Source: a virus. From it: 37,316 nucleotides of DNA. Below the pieces are notes generated by a model. That model was not told the DNA's origin. It worked only from the letters and a program-made list of their open reading frames with translations, and searched no databases. Of the stretch, positions 25,865-32,797 are shown one piece after another; the first letter of the stretch is position 1, and every line of letters begins with the position of its first letter. The DNA lies in the IMG/VR virus record IMGVR_UViG_3300025128_000135, positions 1-37,316 of that record; one strand, written 5' to 3'. A program made the position numbers and the translations under genes.

Positions 25865-27372
25865 TGAAAACAATTATTCTTGGTCCACCTGGTACAGGAA
25901 AAACAACTACTTTATTAGATTTAGTTGATCAATTTATACAACAAGGTGTTAGACCAAAACAAATAGGTTATTTTTCTTTTACAAAAAAGGCTGTTAATGA
26001 AGCAATATCAAGAGCTGCAAACAAATTTAATTTAGATCCTAAAGAAGATTTAAAATTTTTTAGAACTCTTCATTCTTTTGCATTTAGATTATTGGGTGCA
26101 AGTAAAGAACAAATGATGAGTAATAGAGATTACTTAGAGTTTGGTAAGAAAAACGGTTTAATTATTAAGGGTACATCTTATTCAGAAGATGACGGTATAT
26201 TTAATTCTGATTGTGAAGAATTAAAAATTATAGAACGAGCAAGGATTAAAGGTATTTCTTTAGAAGAAGAATACGACATGAACCAACACCTTACAGACGT
26301 GGAACGAGGAACGTTGATCTTGTTAGATCAAGAGTTAAAAAAATTTAAAAAAGAAAATGGCATGAAAGATTTTACAGACCTTATAGAAGAGTTTATTGAA
26401 CAAGGTAATACACCTCCTTTTAAAGTTTTATTCATAGATGAAGCACAAGATTTAAATAGACTACAATGGAAAATGGTTAGAAGTATATGGAAAAAATCAG
26501 AGAAAACTTATATTGCAGGAGATGATGATCAAGCAATTTTTAAATGGGCAGGTGCTGATATAGATCACTTCATTGCATTGAAAGATGAAGTGGATGAAAT
26601 TAAAACATTAAAACAATCTTATAGAATACCAGGTGGACCCATACATGAACTATCACAAAGAATAATTAAGAATGTAGAAAATAGATTTGATAAATCATAT
26701 AAGTCAAAAGAAGAACAAGGTATTTTAAAATATTATTCTGATGTAACTCAAGTAGATATGTCTCAAGGTGAGTGGTTAGTTTTATCTACAGCACATCATT
26801 TTTTAAATGATGTAAAAGAGTTATGTGAATTACAAGGTTGGTACTATCAACACAAGAATAAAAATTCTGTAGACATAGGACTTTTACTAGCAATTAGTAA
26901 TTGGGAAGCATGGAGAAAAGGTAGTGAATTCAATCACTTAGAGATAAAAAATATGTATGCTTATCTGGGTGAGAACATTATGCCGGGATATAGAGATGCT
27001 AAAACTTTGTTGAGTGATAAAAAATATACTTTGAAAGATTGTATGCAAGATCACGGTCTACAAGTTGATAATGTTTGGTTTGATGCTTTTGATAAATTAG
27101 ACCCTGTCACAGAAAATTATATTAGAAACATGAGAGCTAATGGTGAAAAAATAAATAGAACACCTAGAATATTATTGTCAACAATACATGGAGCAAAAGG
27201 AGGTGAAGCTGATAATGTTTTAATTATGTCAGACTTAACTATTAAAGCTGTAAAACATAAGGAGAAAAGTCCTGATGATTTTCACAGATTATTTTATGTT
27301 GCAGTAACTAGACCAAGAAAAGAACTACATATTGTAGATCCAAGAAATTATGAGAAGGCATATATATTATGA
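25864..27372 (+). CDS. UvrD/Rep-like superfamily I DNA helicase
   Basis: A 502-residue protein with all SF1 motifs in order: GPPGTGKTT (7-15, Walker A), FSFTKKAVNEA (Ia), FIDEAQDLNRLQW (190-202, Walker B), GDDDQAIFKWAGA (219-231, III), LKQSYRIPGG (IV), LSTIHGAKGGEADNVLIMSD (V), and LFYVAVTRPRKELHIV (VI). These ATP-driven 3'-5' translocases unwind DNA during replication or repair. It overlaps the primase stop by one base and the next small gene by 4 nt, so it is part of the replisome operon. At 502 residues it is shorter than bacterial UvrD (about 720), consistent with reduced accessory 1B/2B domains. Confidence 0.88.
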   Translation: MKTIILGPPGTGKTTTLLDLVDQFIQQGVRPKQIGYFSFTKKAVNEAISRAANKFNLDPKEDLKFFRTLHSFAFRLLGASKEQMMSNRDYLEFGKKNGLIIKGTSYSEDDGIFNSDCEELKIIERARIKGISLEEEYDMNQHLTDVERGTLILLDQELKKFKKENGMKDFTDLIEEFIEQGNTPPFKVLFIDEAQDLNRLQWKMVRSIWKKSEKTYIAGDDDQAIFKWAGADIDHFIALKDEVDEIKTLKQSYRIPGGPIHELSQRIIKNVENRFDKSYKSKEEQGILKYYSDVTQVDMSQGEWLVLSTAHHFLNDVKELCELQGWYYQHKNKNSVDIGLLLAISNWEAWRKGSEFNHLEIKNMYAYLGENIMPGYRDAKTLLSDKKYTLKDCMQDHGLQVDNVWFDAFDKLDPVTENYIRNMRANGEKINRTPRILLSTIHGAKGGEADNVLIMSDLTIKAVKHKEKSPDDFHRLFYVAVTRPRKELHIVDPRNYEKAYIL

Positions 27373-27548
27373 GAATTGTATATCAAGACGGAAAATTATA
27401 CTATAGTATAACTAAAAACGAATATGAGAATATCGAGGTTGGAAAACCAACTGAGATAGATGTTGCTTGGTTACCACATTTGGTAAAAGATATATCAGAG
27501 GCTAACCTCCAACACTGGAAAAAAGAATTAGAAAAAAATAATAAGTAA
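27369..27548 (+). CDS. Small hypothetical protein between helicase and polymerase
   Basis: A 59-residue protein from ATG 27369 (overlapping the helicase stop as ATGA) to TAA 27546-27548. The sequence is MRIVYQDGKLYYSITKNEY, then EVGKPTEIDVAWLPHL and a basic/acidic C-terminal helix. It ends one nucleotide before the polymerase start. The overlap and the tight fit between two essential genes support real coding. No family is recognised. Confidence 0.7.
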   Translation: MRIVYQDGKLYYSITKNEYENIEVGKPTEIDVAWLPHLVKDISEANLQHWKKELEKNNK

Positions 27549-27549
27549 T

Positions 27550-29400
27550 ATGCAAATACCTTTATTGTTTAAACCTCAAACAGAATGGTTACCTCCAACA
27601 GACTTAAAAAATTTATCTGATGCAAAAGAAATAGCCATAGATTTAGAAACATGTGATCCTAGTTTAACAGTTTTAGGATCCGGTGCTATTACAGGTAAAG
27701 GATTTGTTGTTGGTATTGCCGTTGCCGTGGACGGTTGGTCTGGATATTATCCTATTGCTCATGAGGGTGGTGGTAATTTAGATAAAAGAATAGTTTTAGA
27801 TTGGTTTCAAGATGTTTTAAATACTAATGCTAATAAAATATTTCATAACGCTATGTATGATGTGACTTGGATAAAAGCCATGGGTTTAAATATCAATGGT
27901 CGTATCATTGATACAATGATTGCTGGGTCCTTAATTAATGAAAATAGATTTAGTTACACCTTAGATTCTATGGGTAAAGAGTATGTAGGGTTTGGTAAAA
28001 ATGAAACAAATTTAAAAGATGCAGCTAGAGATTGGAACATAGATCCTAAGAAAGATATGTGGAGATTACCTGCTATGGAAGTAGGAACTTATGCAGAGAA
28101 AGATGCAGAACTAACTTTAAAACTTTGGCAACGATTACAACAAGAACTTACGTCACAAGATCTTTGGACTATCTTTACATTAGAAACAGATTTATTTCCT
28201 TGTTTGATTGATATGAAATTTAAAGGTGTTCGTGTTGATATGCAAAGAGCATCTGACATAAAAAAAGAATTAATTAAAAAAGAAAAACTAGCACTACAAG
28301 ATATTAAAAAACAAGTAGGATTTGATGTAGAAATATGGGCAGCAGCAAGTTGTGCAAAAGCATTTGATAAAGTAAAACTACCTTACGATAAAACAGATAA
28401 AGGTAATCCTAGCTTTACAAAAAACTTTTTAGCAACTCATCCTCATCCTTTGGCCAAAAGTATTACACAAGCAAGAGAACTCAATAAGGCTCATACGACA
28501 TTTATAGATACAATTATTAGATATGAACATCGAGGTAGAATTCATGCTGACATTAATCAAATACGTTCCGATCAAGGTGGTACAGTAACAGGAAGATTTA
28601 GTTACAGTAATCCAAACTTACAGCAAGTCCCGGCAAGGAACAAGGATCTTGGACCAATGATTCGATCTATCTTTATTCCAGAAGAAAAGTGTGATTGGGG
28701 TTGCTTTGATTATTCACAACAAGAACCAAGAATATTAGTACACTATGCAAGCTTAGATAATTTTAGATCGGTTGATACTATCATAGAGAGTTATAAAAAT
28801 GCAGACGCAGACTTTCACCAGGCTGTAGCCGATATGGCTAACATTGAAAGAAAACAAGCTAAGACAATTAACTTAGGTTTAATGTATGGTATGGGTAAGA
28901 ATAAACTCATGGCTGAACTTGGATTACAAGTAGAAGCTGCTGAGAAACTTATAAAAAAATATCATGAGAACGCTCCTTTTGTTAAACAACTTATGGATAG
29001 CGTATCGAGAAGAGCTCAAGATAGTGGACGTATAAGAACAATTGGAGGTCGTGTATGTCACTTTGATCTATGGGAACCTACAACGTTTGGTGTACATAAA
29101 TCTCTACCTCATGCACAAGCATTAAGGGAATACGGACCGGGGATTAAAAGAGCCTTTACATACAAAGCATTAAATAAATTAATTCAAGGTAGTGCAGCAG
29201 ACATGACAAAAACTTCTATGTTAGCTTTATACAAAGAAGGTATTGTGCCACACATACAAATACACGATGAGTTAGATATCTCTGTGCAAAATCCAGAACA
29301 GGCTTCAAAAATTATTGAAGTTATGGAAGGAGCAGTTGACCTACAAGTACCTAATAAGGTAGACTACGAGAAAGGAAAAAATTGGGGCGAAATAAAATAA
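27550..29400 (+). CDS. polA: DNA polymerase I family A with 3'-5' exonuclease (Leu at the F762 position)
   Basis: A 616-residue replicative polymerase. The exonuclease residues are intact: IAIDLET (D31, E33), HNAMYDVTW (D104) and YAEKDAELT (Y181, D185). The polymerase has GGTVTGRFSYSNPNLQQVP, motif A CFDYSQQEPR (D387, E392), motif B RKQAKTINLGLMYG (R434, K438, Y446) and motif C QIHDELDISV (H572, D573, E574). Motif B residues sit exactly 320 positions below E. coli R754, K758, F762 and Y766, so L442 corresponds to F762. Gln391 replaces the usual Ile of SQIE. No 5'-3' exonuclease domain is present. It should act with the primase at 24350 and helicase at 25864 in genome copying. Confidence 0.92.
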   Translation: MQIPLLFKPQTEWLPPTDLKNLSDAKEIAIDLETCDPSLTVLGSGAITGKGFVVGIAVAVDGWSGYYPIAHEGGGNLDKRIVLDWFQDVLNTNANKIFHNAMYDVTWIKAMGLNINGRIIDTMIAGSLINENRFSYTLDSMGKEYVGFGKNETNLKDAARDWNIDPKKDMWRLPAMEVGTYAEKDAELTLKLWQRLQQELTSQDLWTIFTLETDLFPCLIDMKFKGVRVDMQRASDIKKELIKKEKLALQDIKKQVGFDVEIWAAASCAKAFDKVKLPYDKTDKGNPSFTKNFLATHPHPLAKSITQARELNKAHTTFIDTIIRYEHRGRIHADINQIRSDQGGTVTGRFSYSNPNLQQVPARNKDLGPMIRSIFIPEEKCDWGCFDYSQQEPRILVHYASLDNFRSVDTIIESYKNADADFHQAVADMANIERKQAKTINLGLMYGMGKNKLMAELGLQVEAAEKLIKKYHENAPFVKQLMDSVSRRAQDSGRIRTIGGRVCHFDLWEPTTFGVHKSLPHAQALREYGPGIKRAFTYKALNKLIQGSAADMTKTSMLALYKEGIVPHIQIHDELDISVQNPEQASKIIEVMEGAVDLQVPNKVDYEKGKNWGEIK

Positions 29401-30036
29401 ATGTCTTTCTTAGTAGCAAATGTACCACCCACAAAGGTGTTTGTAAAAAAACAATATCTCTATGATTTACAAAAAGGTCATGGTGAATTTGTAGAGGGAG
29501 TTTGGGTAACTTGTAAATCTATAGAAGGTAGGGCCTTATACTTTGAAACATATCTACCAGAATATGGAGCACTTTATGATAAACTTCCTATCTCTGCATT
29601 TGTATCAGAACCTACTGATTTAGATTTACCTTTAGAAGAATTAGAGTTATGGGATGCTTTTAGTTATCACATGACTGTGATTACAAAATCGAGCATCGCT
29701 GGTTGTAAGGCTAAATATCTAGCACCTTCTAAGTCTTGGTATACAGGTGAATATTTATTTACAGTCGATAATTGTCATTCTGACGTTAACACAATGAATA
29801 GTGGTTATTCTGAAATGCCAGAAGAACATAAATCATTTAATATATTAGGATTAGACAATAAACATTTTGCAGCTCAACCAAATAATCGTTGTTTATTTTT
29901 TGATAAATCACTAACACCTGCAAAATTAAAAGTTCCAGATTTTAAAGTGTCTACTATTGAATACAATGTGGAAACAGAAAGCAAATGGACAGCAGGAGAT
30001 GACGATCATTATTTTTATGATCTTAAAGAACAATGA
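29401..30036 (+). CDS. Conserved hypothetical protein following the polymerase
   Basis: A 211-residue protein that starts immediately after the polymerase stop. It begins FLVANVPPTKVFVKKQYLYD and has GHGEFVEGVWVTCKSIEGRA, YETYLPEYGALYDKLPI-like and WDAFSYHMTVI segments, then a KSWYTGEYLFTVDNCH motif and a C-terminal KVPDFKVSTIEYNVE. Proteins with this layout follow polymerase or primase genes in marine phages, but their function is not known. The immediate adjacency and the 4-nt overlap with the next gene suggest a replisome-linked role. Confidence 0.7.
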   Translation: MSFLVANVPPTKVFVKKQYLYDLQKGHGEFVEGVWVTCKSIEGRALYFETYLPEYGALYDKLPISAFVSEPTDLDLPLEELELWDAFSYHMTVITKSSIAGCKAKYLAPSKSWYTGEYLFTVDNCHSDVNTMNSGYSEMPEEHKSFNILGLDNKHFAAQPNNRCLFFDKSLTPAKLKVPDFKVSTIEYNVETESKWTAGDDDHYFYDLKEQ

Positions 30037-30284
30037 TAGTAGTATTAGGAATTTGTCATGCATGTGCTGAATATACACCTTTAGTTAAACAAGATATTAG
30101 AGATAAATTAGTTTATAAATGTTTTCATTGTCATTCACGATATGAACAGATGATTAATGGTAAAATTTTATTTCAATTTATAGATCAACCAGAAGAATTA
30201 GAAAAAGAAAGTAAAAGAATTATAGATAAACTTAATAAAAAAGAAGAAGAAGAACTAGAAATAGACGTAGAACTAGAAGATTAG
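30033..30284 (+). CDS. Zinc-ribbon protein
   Basis: An 83-residue protein with four cysteines in two pairs: CHAC (residues 8-11) and CFHC (residues 30-33), a treble-clef or zinc-ribbon spacing. The second pair is followed by HSRYEQMINGKILFQFID. The C-terminal 30 residues are a Glu-rich helix (KEEEELEIDVELED). It overlaps the upstream gene by 4 nt (ATGA). Small zinc ribbons like this may bind nucleic acid or RNA polymerase; which applies here cannot be said. Confidence 0.75.
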   Translation: MIVVLGICHACAEYTPLVKQDIRDKLVYKCFHCHSRYEQMINGKILFQFIDQPEELEKESKRIIDKLNKKEEEELEIDVELED

Positions 30285-30360
30285 CTGCTCACCTGGCTTC
30301 AGAATAAAGCTCAGATGAGCATAAAGGTGAAGATTTATTATATTATCCACAATTATTTTC

Positions 30361-30389
30361 TTGTCAATACCCTCTCGACATGGTATAAA
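30361..30389 (+). promoter_or_regulatory. Predicted sigma70 promoter before the ribbon-helix-helix gene
   Basis: TTGTCA (30361-30366) and TATAAA (30384-30389) are separated by an optimal 17 nt. Transcription would start near 30396, giving a short leader that contains AGGAG before ATG 30415. The gap 30285-30414 is the first longer non-coding space in the replication module. The -10 is preceded by TGG, as in the promoter at 36.6 kb. Confidence 0.7.
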
Positions 30390-30414
30390 ATCCCATATAA
30401 TAGGAGAAATAAAA

Positions 30415-30588
30415 ATGCCGAACACTAATAAATACAAATCAGTATCAGTTCATATAGATACTCACAATAAGTTGAATAAAATTAGTAGTGCTTTGTTAGA
30501 TAATACAAGACTTAGTATTTCTAAAACAATAGAACTATTAGCCAATGAGAAAGCAAAAAAACTTAATGGAAAACTCTCAACAAAATAA
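30415..30588 (+). CDS. Ribbon-helix-helix transcription regulator
   Basis: A 57-residue protein starting at ATG 30415, 9 nt after TAGGAG. The frame is open upstream to 30361, but that part contains the promoter. The sequence YKSVSVHIDTHNKLNKISSA gives the basic strand and first helix of an RHH/CopG fold, followed by LSISKTIELLANEKAKK as the second helix. Such proteins dimerise and bind short inverted repeats. It has its own promoter and is the likely regulator of this phage. Candidate operators are the repeats at 22149 and 35123. Confidence 0.75.
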   Translation: MPNTNKYKSVSVHIDTHNKLNKISSALLDNTRLSISKTIELLANEKAKKLNGKLSTK

Positions 30589-30745
30589 TAAAAAAATATG
30601 TCCTGCCTGTATGGGTAATGGATTTGTTCTTATTGATTCTTGGGATAATTTCTTTCAATGTGATGTTTGTGACAGCCAAGGTGAGATAAGTTTAGAAAAA
30701 TTTGAAGAAAGGAAAAATGATGAAAAAGAAACCACACGCATTTAG
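30566..30745 (+). CDS. DnaJ-like zinc-finger protein
   Basis: About 59 residues if ATG 30566 is used (MENSQQNNKK); an upstream ATG at 30545 is possible but overlaps the previous gene more. The sequence has two cysteine pairs of DnaJ central-domain type: CPACMGNGF and CDVCDSQGEI, that is C-x2-C-x-G-x-G twice. This domain binds zinc and, in DnaJ, unfolded protein. The gene overlaps the end of the RHH gene and the start of the next one. In the SAR116 phage HMO-2011 a partial DnaJ zinc domain is linked to the polymerase, so a replication link is plausible. Confidence 0.75.
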   Translation: MENSQQNNKKICPACMGNGFVLIDSWDNFFQCDVCDSQGEISLEKFEERKNDEKETTRI

Positions 30746-30968
30746 AAGTTACGTTACTGATTGGGTAGAGTCTGAAGAGTTTAGAAAACAAGAAGAGCAA
30801 TACCCGGAACCATCCGAACCTATGCAAATAGGTTTACCTGGTGGTAGAAAAATAAATGTAAACAAAGATCTTTTTGAAGCTACAAAAGAACTTTTAGAAG
30901 GAAAAGAAATAACAGTATTACAGAGAAAGAAGAACAATGGAAAAACTATTAGACCTAAAAAAACTTAA
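30717..30968 (+). CDS. Small hypothetical protein
   Basis: About 83 residues from ATG 30717 (an immediately following ATG at 30720 is equally possible), with AAAGGA 5 nt upstream. The sequence contains KKPHAFRSYVTDWVESEEFR, a Pro/Glu-rich linker, PMQIGLPGGRKINVNKDLFE and a basic end. No family is recognised. The LPGGRKINVN segment resembles a short DNA- or nucleotide-contacting loop, but that is speculative. It overlaps both neighbouring genes. Confidence 0.6.
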   Translation: MMKKKPHAFRSYVTDWVESEEFRKQEEQYPEPSEPMQIGLPGGRKINVNKDLFEATKELLEGKEITVLQRKKNNGKTIRPKKT

Positions 30969-31107
30969 AGAGATAACAAGTAAAATGCCAAGAGATAAAG
31001 TGGAAGAACTTCTCATGGCTAGTCTCGAAGAAGTAAAACGTTTACTCAAACTTCTAAAAGATCATGGTTATGAAGACGAAGACATTGACGATAGGACCAT
31101 AAACTAA
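30937..31107 (+). CDS. Small helical hypothetical protein upstream of the methyltransferase
   Basis: A 56-residue protein from ATG 30937 to TAA 31105-31107. It is almost entirely helical and Lys/Leu/Glu-rich (LLDLKKLKEITSKMPRDKVE, then LMASLEEVKRLLKLLKDHG) with an acidic C-terminus. Its stop overlaps the start of the methyltransferase (TAATG) and its start lies within the previous gene. Tight overlaps on both sides support it. It may be a small coiled-coil regulator. Confidence 0.65.
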   Translation: MEKLLDLKKLKEITSKMPRDKVEELLMASLEEVKRLLKLLKDHGYEDEDIDDRTIN

Positions 31108-32147
31108 TGTATCAACACTTAGATTTATTTTCTGGAATAGGTGGTTTTAGTTTAGGATTAGAAGCAACAGGAGAATTTGAAACTGTTGCTTTCTGTGACT
31201 ACGATCCCTTTTGTCAAAAAGTATTAAGAAAACATTGGGAGAATGTTCCCATTTATGGAGATATAAAGGAACTTACATATGAAAAACTCAAAGCAAATGG
31301 AATTAATAACATCGACATCATCACAGGAGGATACCCTTGTCAACCTTTCTCCGTTGCAGGTAACAAAAAAGGTGAGCAAGATCCGAGACATCTCTGGCCA
31401 GAGTATTTTAGACTTGTCCAAGAGTGTCGACCGACTTGGGTTATTGGAGAAAACGTTGGTGGACACATTAAACTCGGTCTTGACACCGTACTCAAGGACT
31501 TGGAGAGTGAAGGTTACTCCGCAAGGACGTTTAGTATTTCAGCTTCTAGCATCGGTGCCAACCACAAAAGAGAAAGAGTCTGGATTGTGGCCAACTCCAA
31601 CGACAGACTCAGCAAACAATCGAACGAAGAAGTACGCACAGGGGGGAACACCTTTGACAATGGCAATTCAGACATGGCCAACTCCAACATCGAGAGATTG
31701 GAAGGATCAAATCGGAGCTTATCCTCCGAGCACGAACGTGACAAGAGGAGAGACTCTCATGAACACAGTGACGAGAAGATCATGGCCAACTCCAGCAGCG
31801 AGAGATTGGAAAGACACAGGAGAGAACACGAACTACGAGAAGATAGCGAAGAAGGGAAAGTTAGCAGGAGCAGTGAAGATGTGGCCAACTCCGAACGCAT
31901 CAGACAACAGGGACCGGGGAAACCTATCGGACCCAGCAATACAAAGACGAATAGCAATGGGAAAACAAGTTGGTTTAACCATGGCAGTGAAAGAAAAGAA
32001 GGGTGGTGGGACGTTGAACCCAACGTGGGTCGAGTGGCTCATGGGATACCCAACAGGGTGGACCGACTTAAGTCCCTCGGAAACAGCCTCATCCCTCACA
32101 TCCCCTACTACATCGGACAATCAATCATCCAATCAGAAAGAGAGTAA
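31107..32147 (+). CDS. dcm: C5-cytosine DNA methyltransferase
   Basis: A 346-residue protein with the main C5-methyltransferase motifs in order: LDLFSGIGGFSLGL (5-18, AdoMet site), CDYDPFC (II), GGYPCQPFSVAG (74-85, catalytic C78), ENVGGH (115-120), HKRERVWIVA (153-162), and a C-terminal LGNSLIPHIP (324-333) that closes the fold. Between motif VIII and the C-terminal motifs lies a ~130-residue region with repeated ANS-x-ERLE peptides where the target-recognition domain is expected. It should methylate cytosine in a short DNA target, probably to protect phage DNA from restriction. No partner endonuclease is recognised. A second reading frame overlaps most of it. Confidence 0.9.
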   Translation: MYQHLDLFSGIGGFSLGLEATGEFETVAFCDYDPFCQKVLRKHWENVPIYGDIKELTYEKLKANGINNIDIITGGYPCQPFSVAGNKKGEQDPRHLWPEYFRLVQECRPTWVIGENVGGHIKLGLDTVLKDLESEGYSARTFSISASSIGANHKRERVWIVANSNDRLSKQSNEEVRTGGNTFDNGNSDMANSNIERLEGSNRSLSSEHERDKRRDSHEHSDEKIMANSSSERLERHRREHELREDSEEGKVSRSSEDVANSERIRQQGPGKPIGPSNTKTNSNGKTSWFNHGSERKEGWWDVEPNVGRVAHGIPNRVDRLKSLGNSLIPHIPYYIGQSIIQSERE

Positions 32148-32154
32148 CAAATGA
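31279..32154 (+). CDS. Overlapping +1-frame gene nested in the methyltransferase (WPTP-repeat protein)
   Basis: An intact 291-codon frame lies in the +1 frame of the methyltransferase, from ATG 31279 to TGA 32152-32154. AAAGGAAC lies about 7 nt before the start. The product has four WPTP peptides (residues 104, 133, 169, 202) in repeated contexts such as WPTPTSRDWKD and WPTPAARDWKD, and a C-terminal LNPTWVEWLMGYPTGWTDL (246-264). This WPTP...NP-x-WVEWLMG-P-GWT pattern is the signature of a protein family that many phages encode beside or inside cytosine methyltransferase genes, usually annotated as a methylase-related protein. The stop forms ATGA with the next gene. The exact role is unknown; an accessory to target recognition is one possibility. 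Confidence 0.65.
   Translation: MKNSKQMELITSTSSQEDTLVNLSPLQVTKKVSKIRDISGQSILDLSKSVDRLGLLEKTLVDTLNSVLTPYSRTWRVKVTPQGRLVFQLLASVPTTKEKESGLWPTPTTDSANNRTKKYAQGGTPLTMAIQTWPTPTSRDWKDQIGAYPPSTNVTRGETLMNTVTRRSWPTPAARDWKDTGENTNYEKIAKKGKLAGAVKMWPTPNASDNRDRGNLSDPAIQRRIAMGKQVGLTMAVKEKKGGGTLNPTWVEWLMGYPTGWTDLSPSETASSLTSPTTSDNQSSNQKESNK
32118..32154. repeat. 37-bp direct repeat, copy 1
   Basis: The 37-bp sequence covers the last 10 codons of the methyltransferase and the start codon of the next gene. It occurs again at 32395-32431 with two mismatches (35 of 37 identical). Each copy contains the end of one gene, the shared GAAAGAGAGTAAC tract acting as stop and ribosome site, and the ATGA of the following gene. 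Confidence 0.9.
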
Positions 32155-32438
32155 TAAGTAAAACAGATTTAGCTATTAAGCGTCATAAATTAAAAAATAT
32201 TTTGGTTAAGTTAAAAGCTCAAGACGATACAGTTAAATGGCTACAAAAAAAGATCGAATACCTACAAAAAGATAATTCTGTAAATATAATTGAAGAAATT
32301 CAAAAATGGATTATTGAAGGAATTAACGTTAGGGCAGAGAAAAGAAAAGAGATTAATGAGACGTTAGATAATTTACCAAGAGTAAATTCAATATCAATCA
32401 ATCATCCAAACAGAAAGAGAGTAACGAATGAAATATAA
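32151..32438 (+). CDS. Coiled-coil hypothetical protein flanked by direct repeats
   Basis: A 95-residue protein, strongly helical and basic (DLAIKRHKLKNILVKLKAQD, then VKWLQKKIEYLQKDN and IIEEIQKWIIEGINVRAEKR). Its start overlaps the stop of the WPTP-repeat frame (ATGA). The last 10 or so residues lie inside the second 37-bp repeat, so the gene is bounded by the repeat on both sides. Its C-terminus therefore copies the C-terminus of the methyltransferase region at DNA level but in another frame. No family is recognised. Confidence 0.65.
   Translation: MISKTDLAIKRHKLKNILVKLKAQDDTVKWLQKKIEYLQKDNSVNIIEEIQKWIIEGINVRAEKRKEINETLDNLPRVNSISINHPNRKRVTNEI
32395..32431. repeat. 37-bp direct repeat, copy 2
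   Basis: This copy covers the end of the 32151 gene and the ATGA of the next gene at 32428. It matches 32118-32154 at 35 of 37 positions (a T/A and an A/G difference). The two copies are 277 bp apart, the length of one gene. Confidence 0.9.
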
Positions 32439-32565
32439 ATACGATCACATTATTAAGATATTAAAAGAAAGATATAATTGGACAAAGATACCTCTTATCG
32501 AAAAGAAACTAGAAGAAGATAAGTGGTGGGAAAAAATTCCTCACGGACCGAGTATGGGAGAATAG
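32428..32565 (+). CDS. Small hypothetical protein
   Basis: A 45-residue protein from ATG 32428 to TAG 32563-32565 (MKYKYDHIIKILKERYNWTK, then IPLIEKKLEEDKWWEKIPHG). Its start lies within the second direct repeat and overlaps the end of the previous gene by 11 nt. The next gene starts one base after its stop. The product is charged and Trp-rich. No family is recognised. Confidence 0.6.
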   Translation: MKYKYDHIIKILKERYNWTKIPLIEKKLEEDKWWEKIPHGPSMGE

Positions 32566-32566
32566 A

Positions 32567-32797
32567 ATGCCACAACTTAAAAAAGAAAAACTAACTGCAG
32601 AAGAAGAAAAGATATTAAATAATTGGAGTAAGTTAAATCAAAAAGAAAAAGATACTTTGTTTTTAAATGTCGTTCAAAGACTTATTAAAGTAGAGAAGAA
32701 GATAGAAAATTTAACTACATTACGATATACTCCTGTTGTAAAGAAAGAGTTAAGAGACTATATCGCTTGGTCTATTAACCAGAGAGAGAAAAAATAA
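32567..32797 (+). CDS. Small helical hypothetical protein
   Basis: A 76-residue protein (LTAEEEKILNNWSKLNQKEK, then LFLNVVQRLIKVEKKIENLT and a final LRDYIAWSINQREKK). It is predicted to be helical throughout. It overlaps the nuclease gene at 32797 by one base. It may be a small cofactor of the neighbouring nuclease, but this rests on position only. Confidence 0.65.
   Translation: MPQLKKEKLTAEEEKILNNWSKLNQKEKDTLFLNVVQRLIKVEKKIENLTTLRYTPVVKKELRDYIAWSINQREKK

Noticed and set aside
30285-30360. A hairpin between GCTCA and TGAGC after the zinc-ribbon gene
   Set aside because: The arms are only 5 bp with a long loop and no T-run, which is too weak to call a terminator or riboswitch.
31514-32120. 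Three minus frames (31514-31744, 31757-32023, 31833-32120) opposite the methyltransferase
   Set aside because: They have Leu/Ser/Pro-rich products without motifs and no start signals. The low stop density here follows from the double-coding + strand repeats.
31279-32154. Treating the +1 frame in the methyltransferase as a shadow
   Set aside because: I first considered it a by-product, but the conserved WPTP and WVEWLMG motifs, the start site and the ATGA junction argue for a real gene, so it is listed as a feature.
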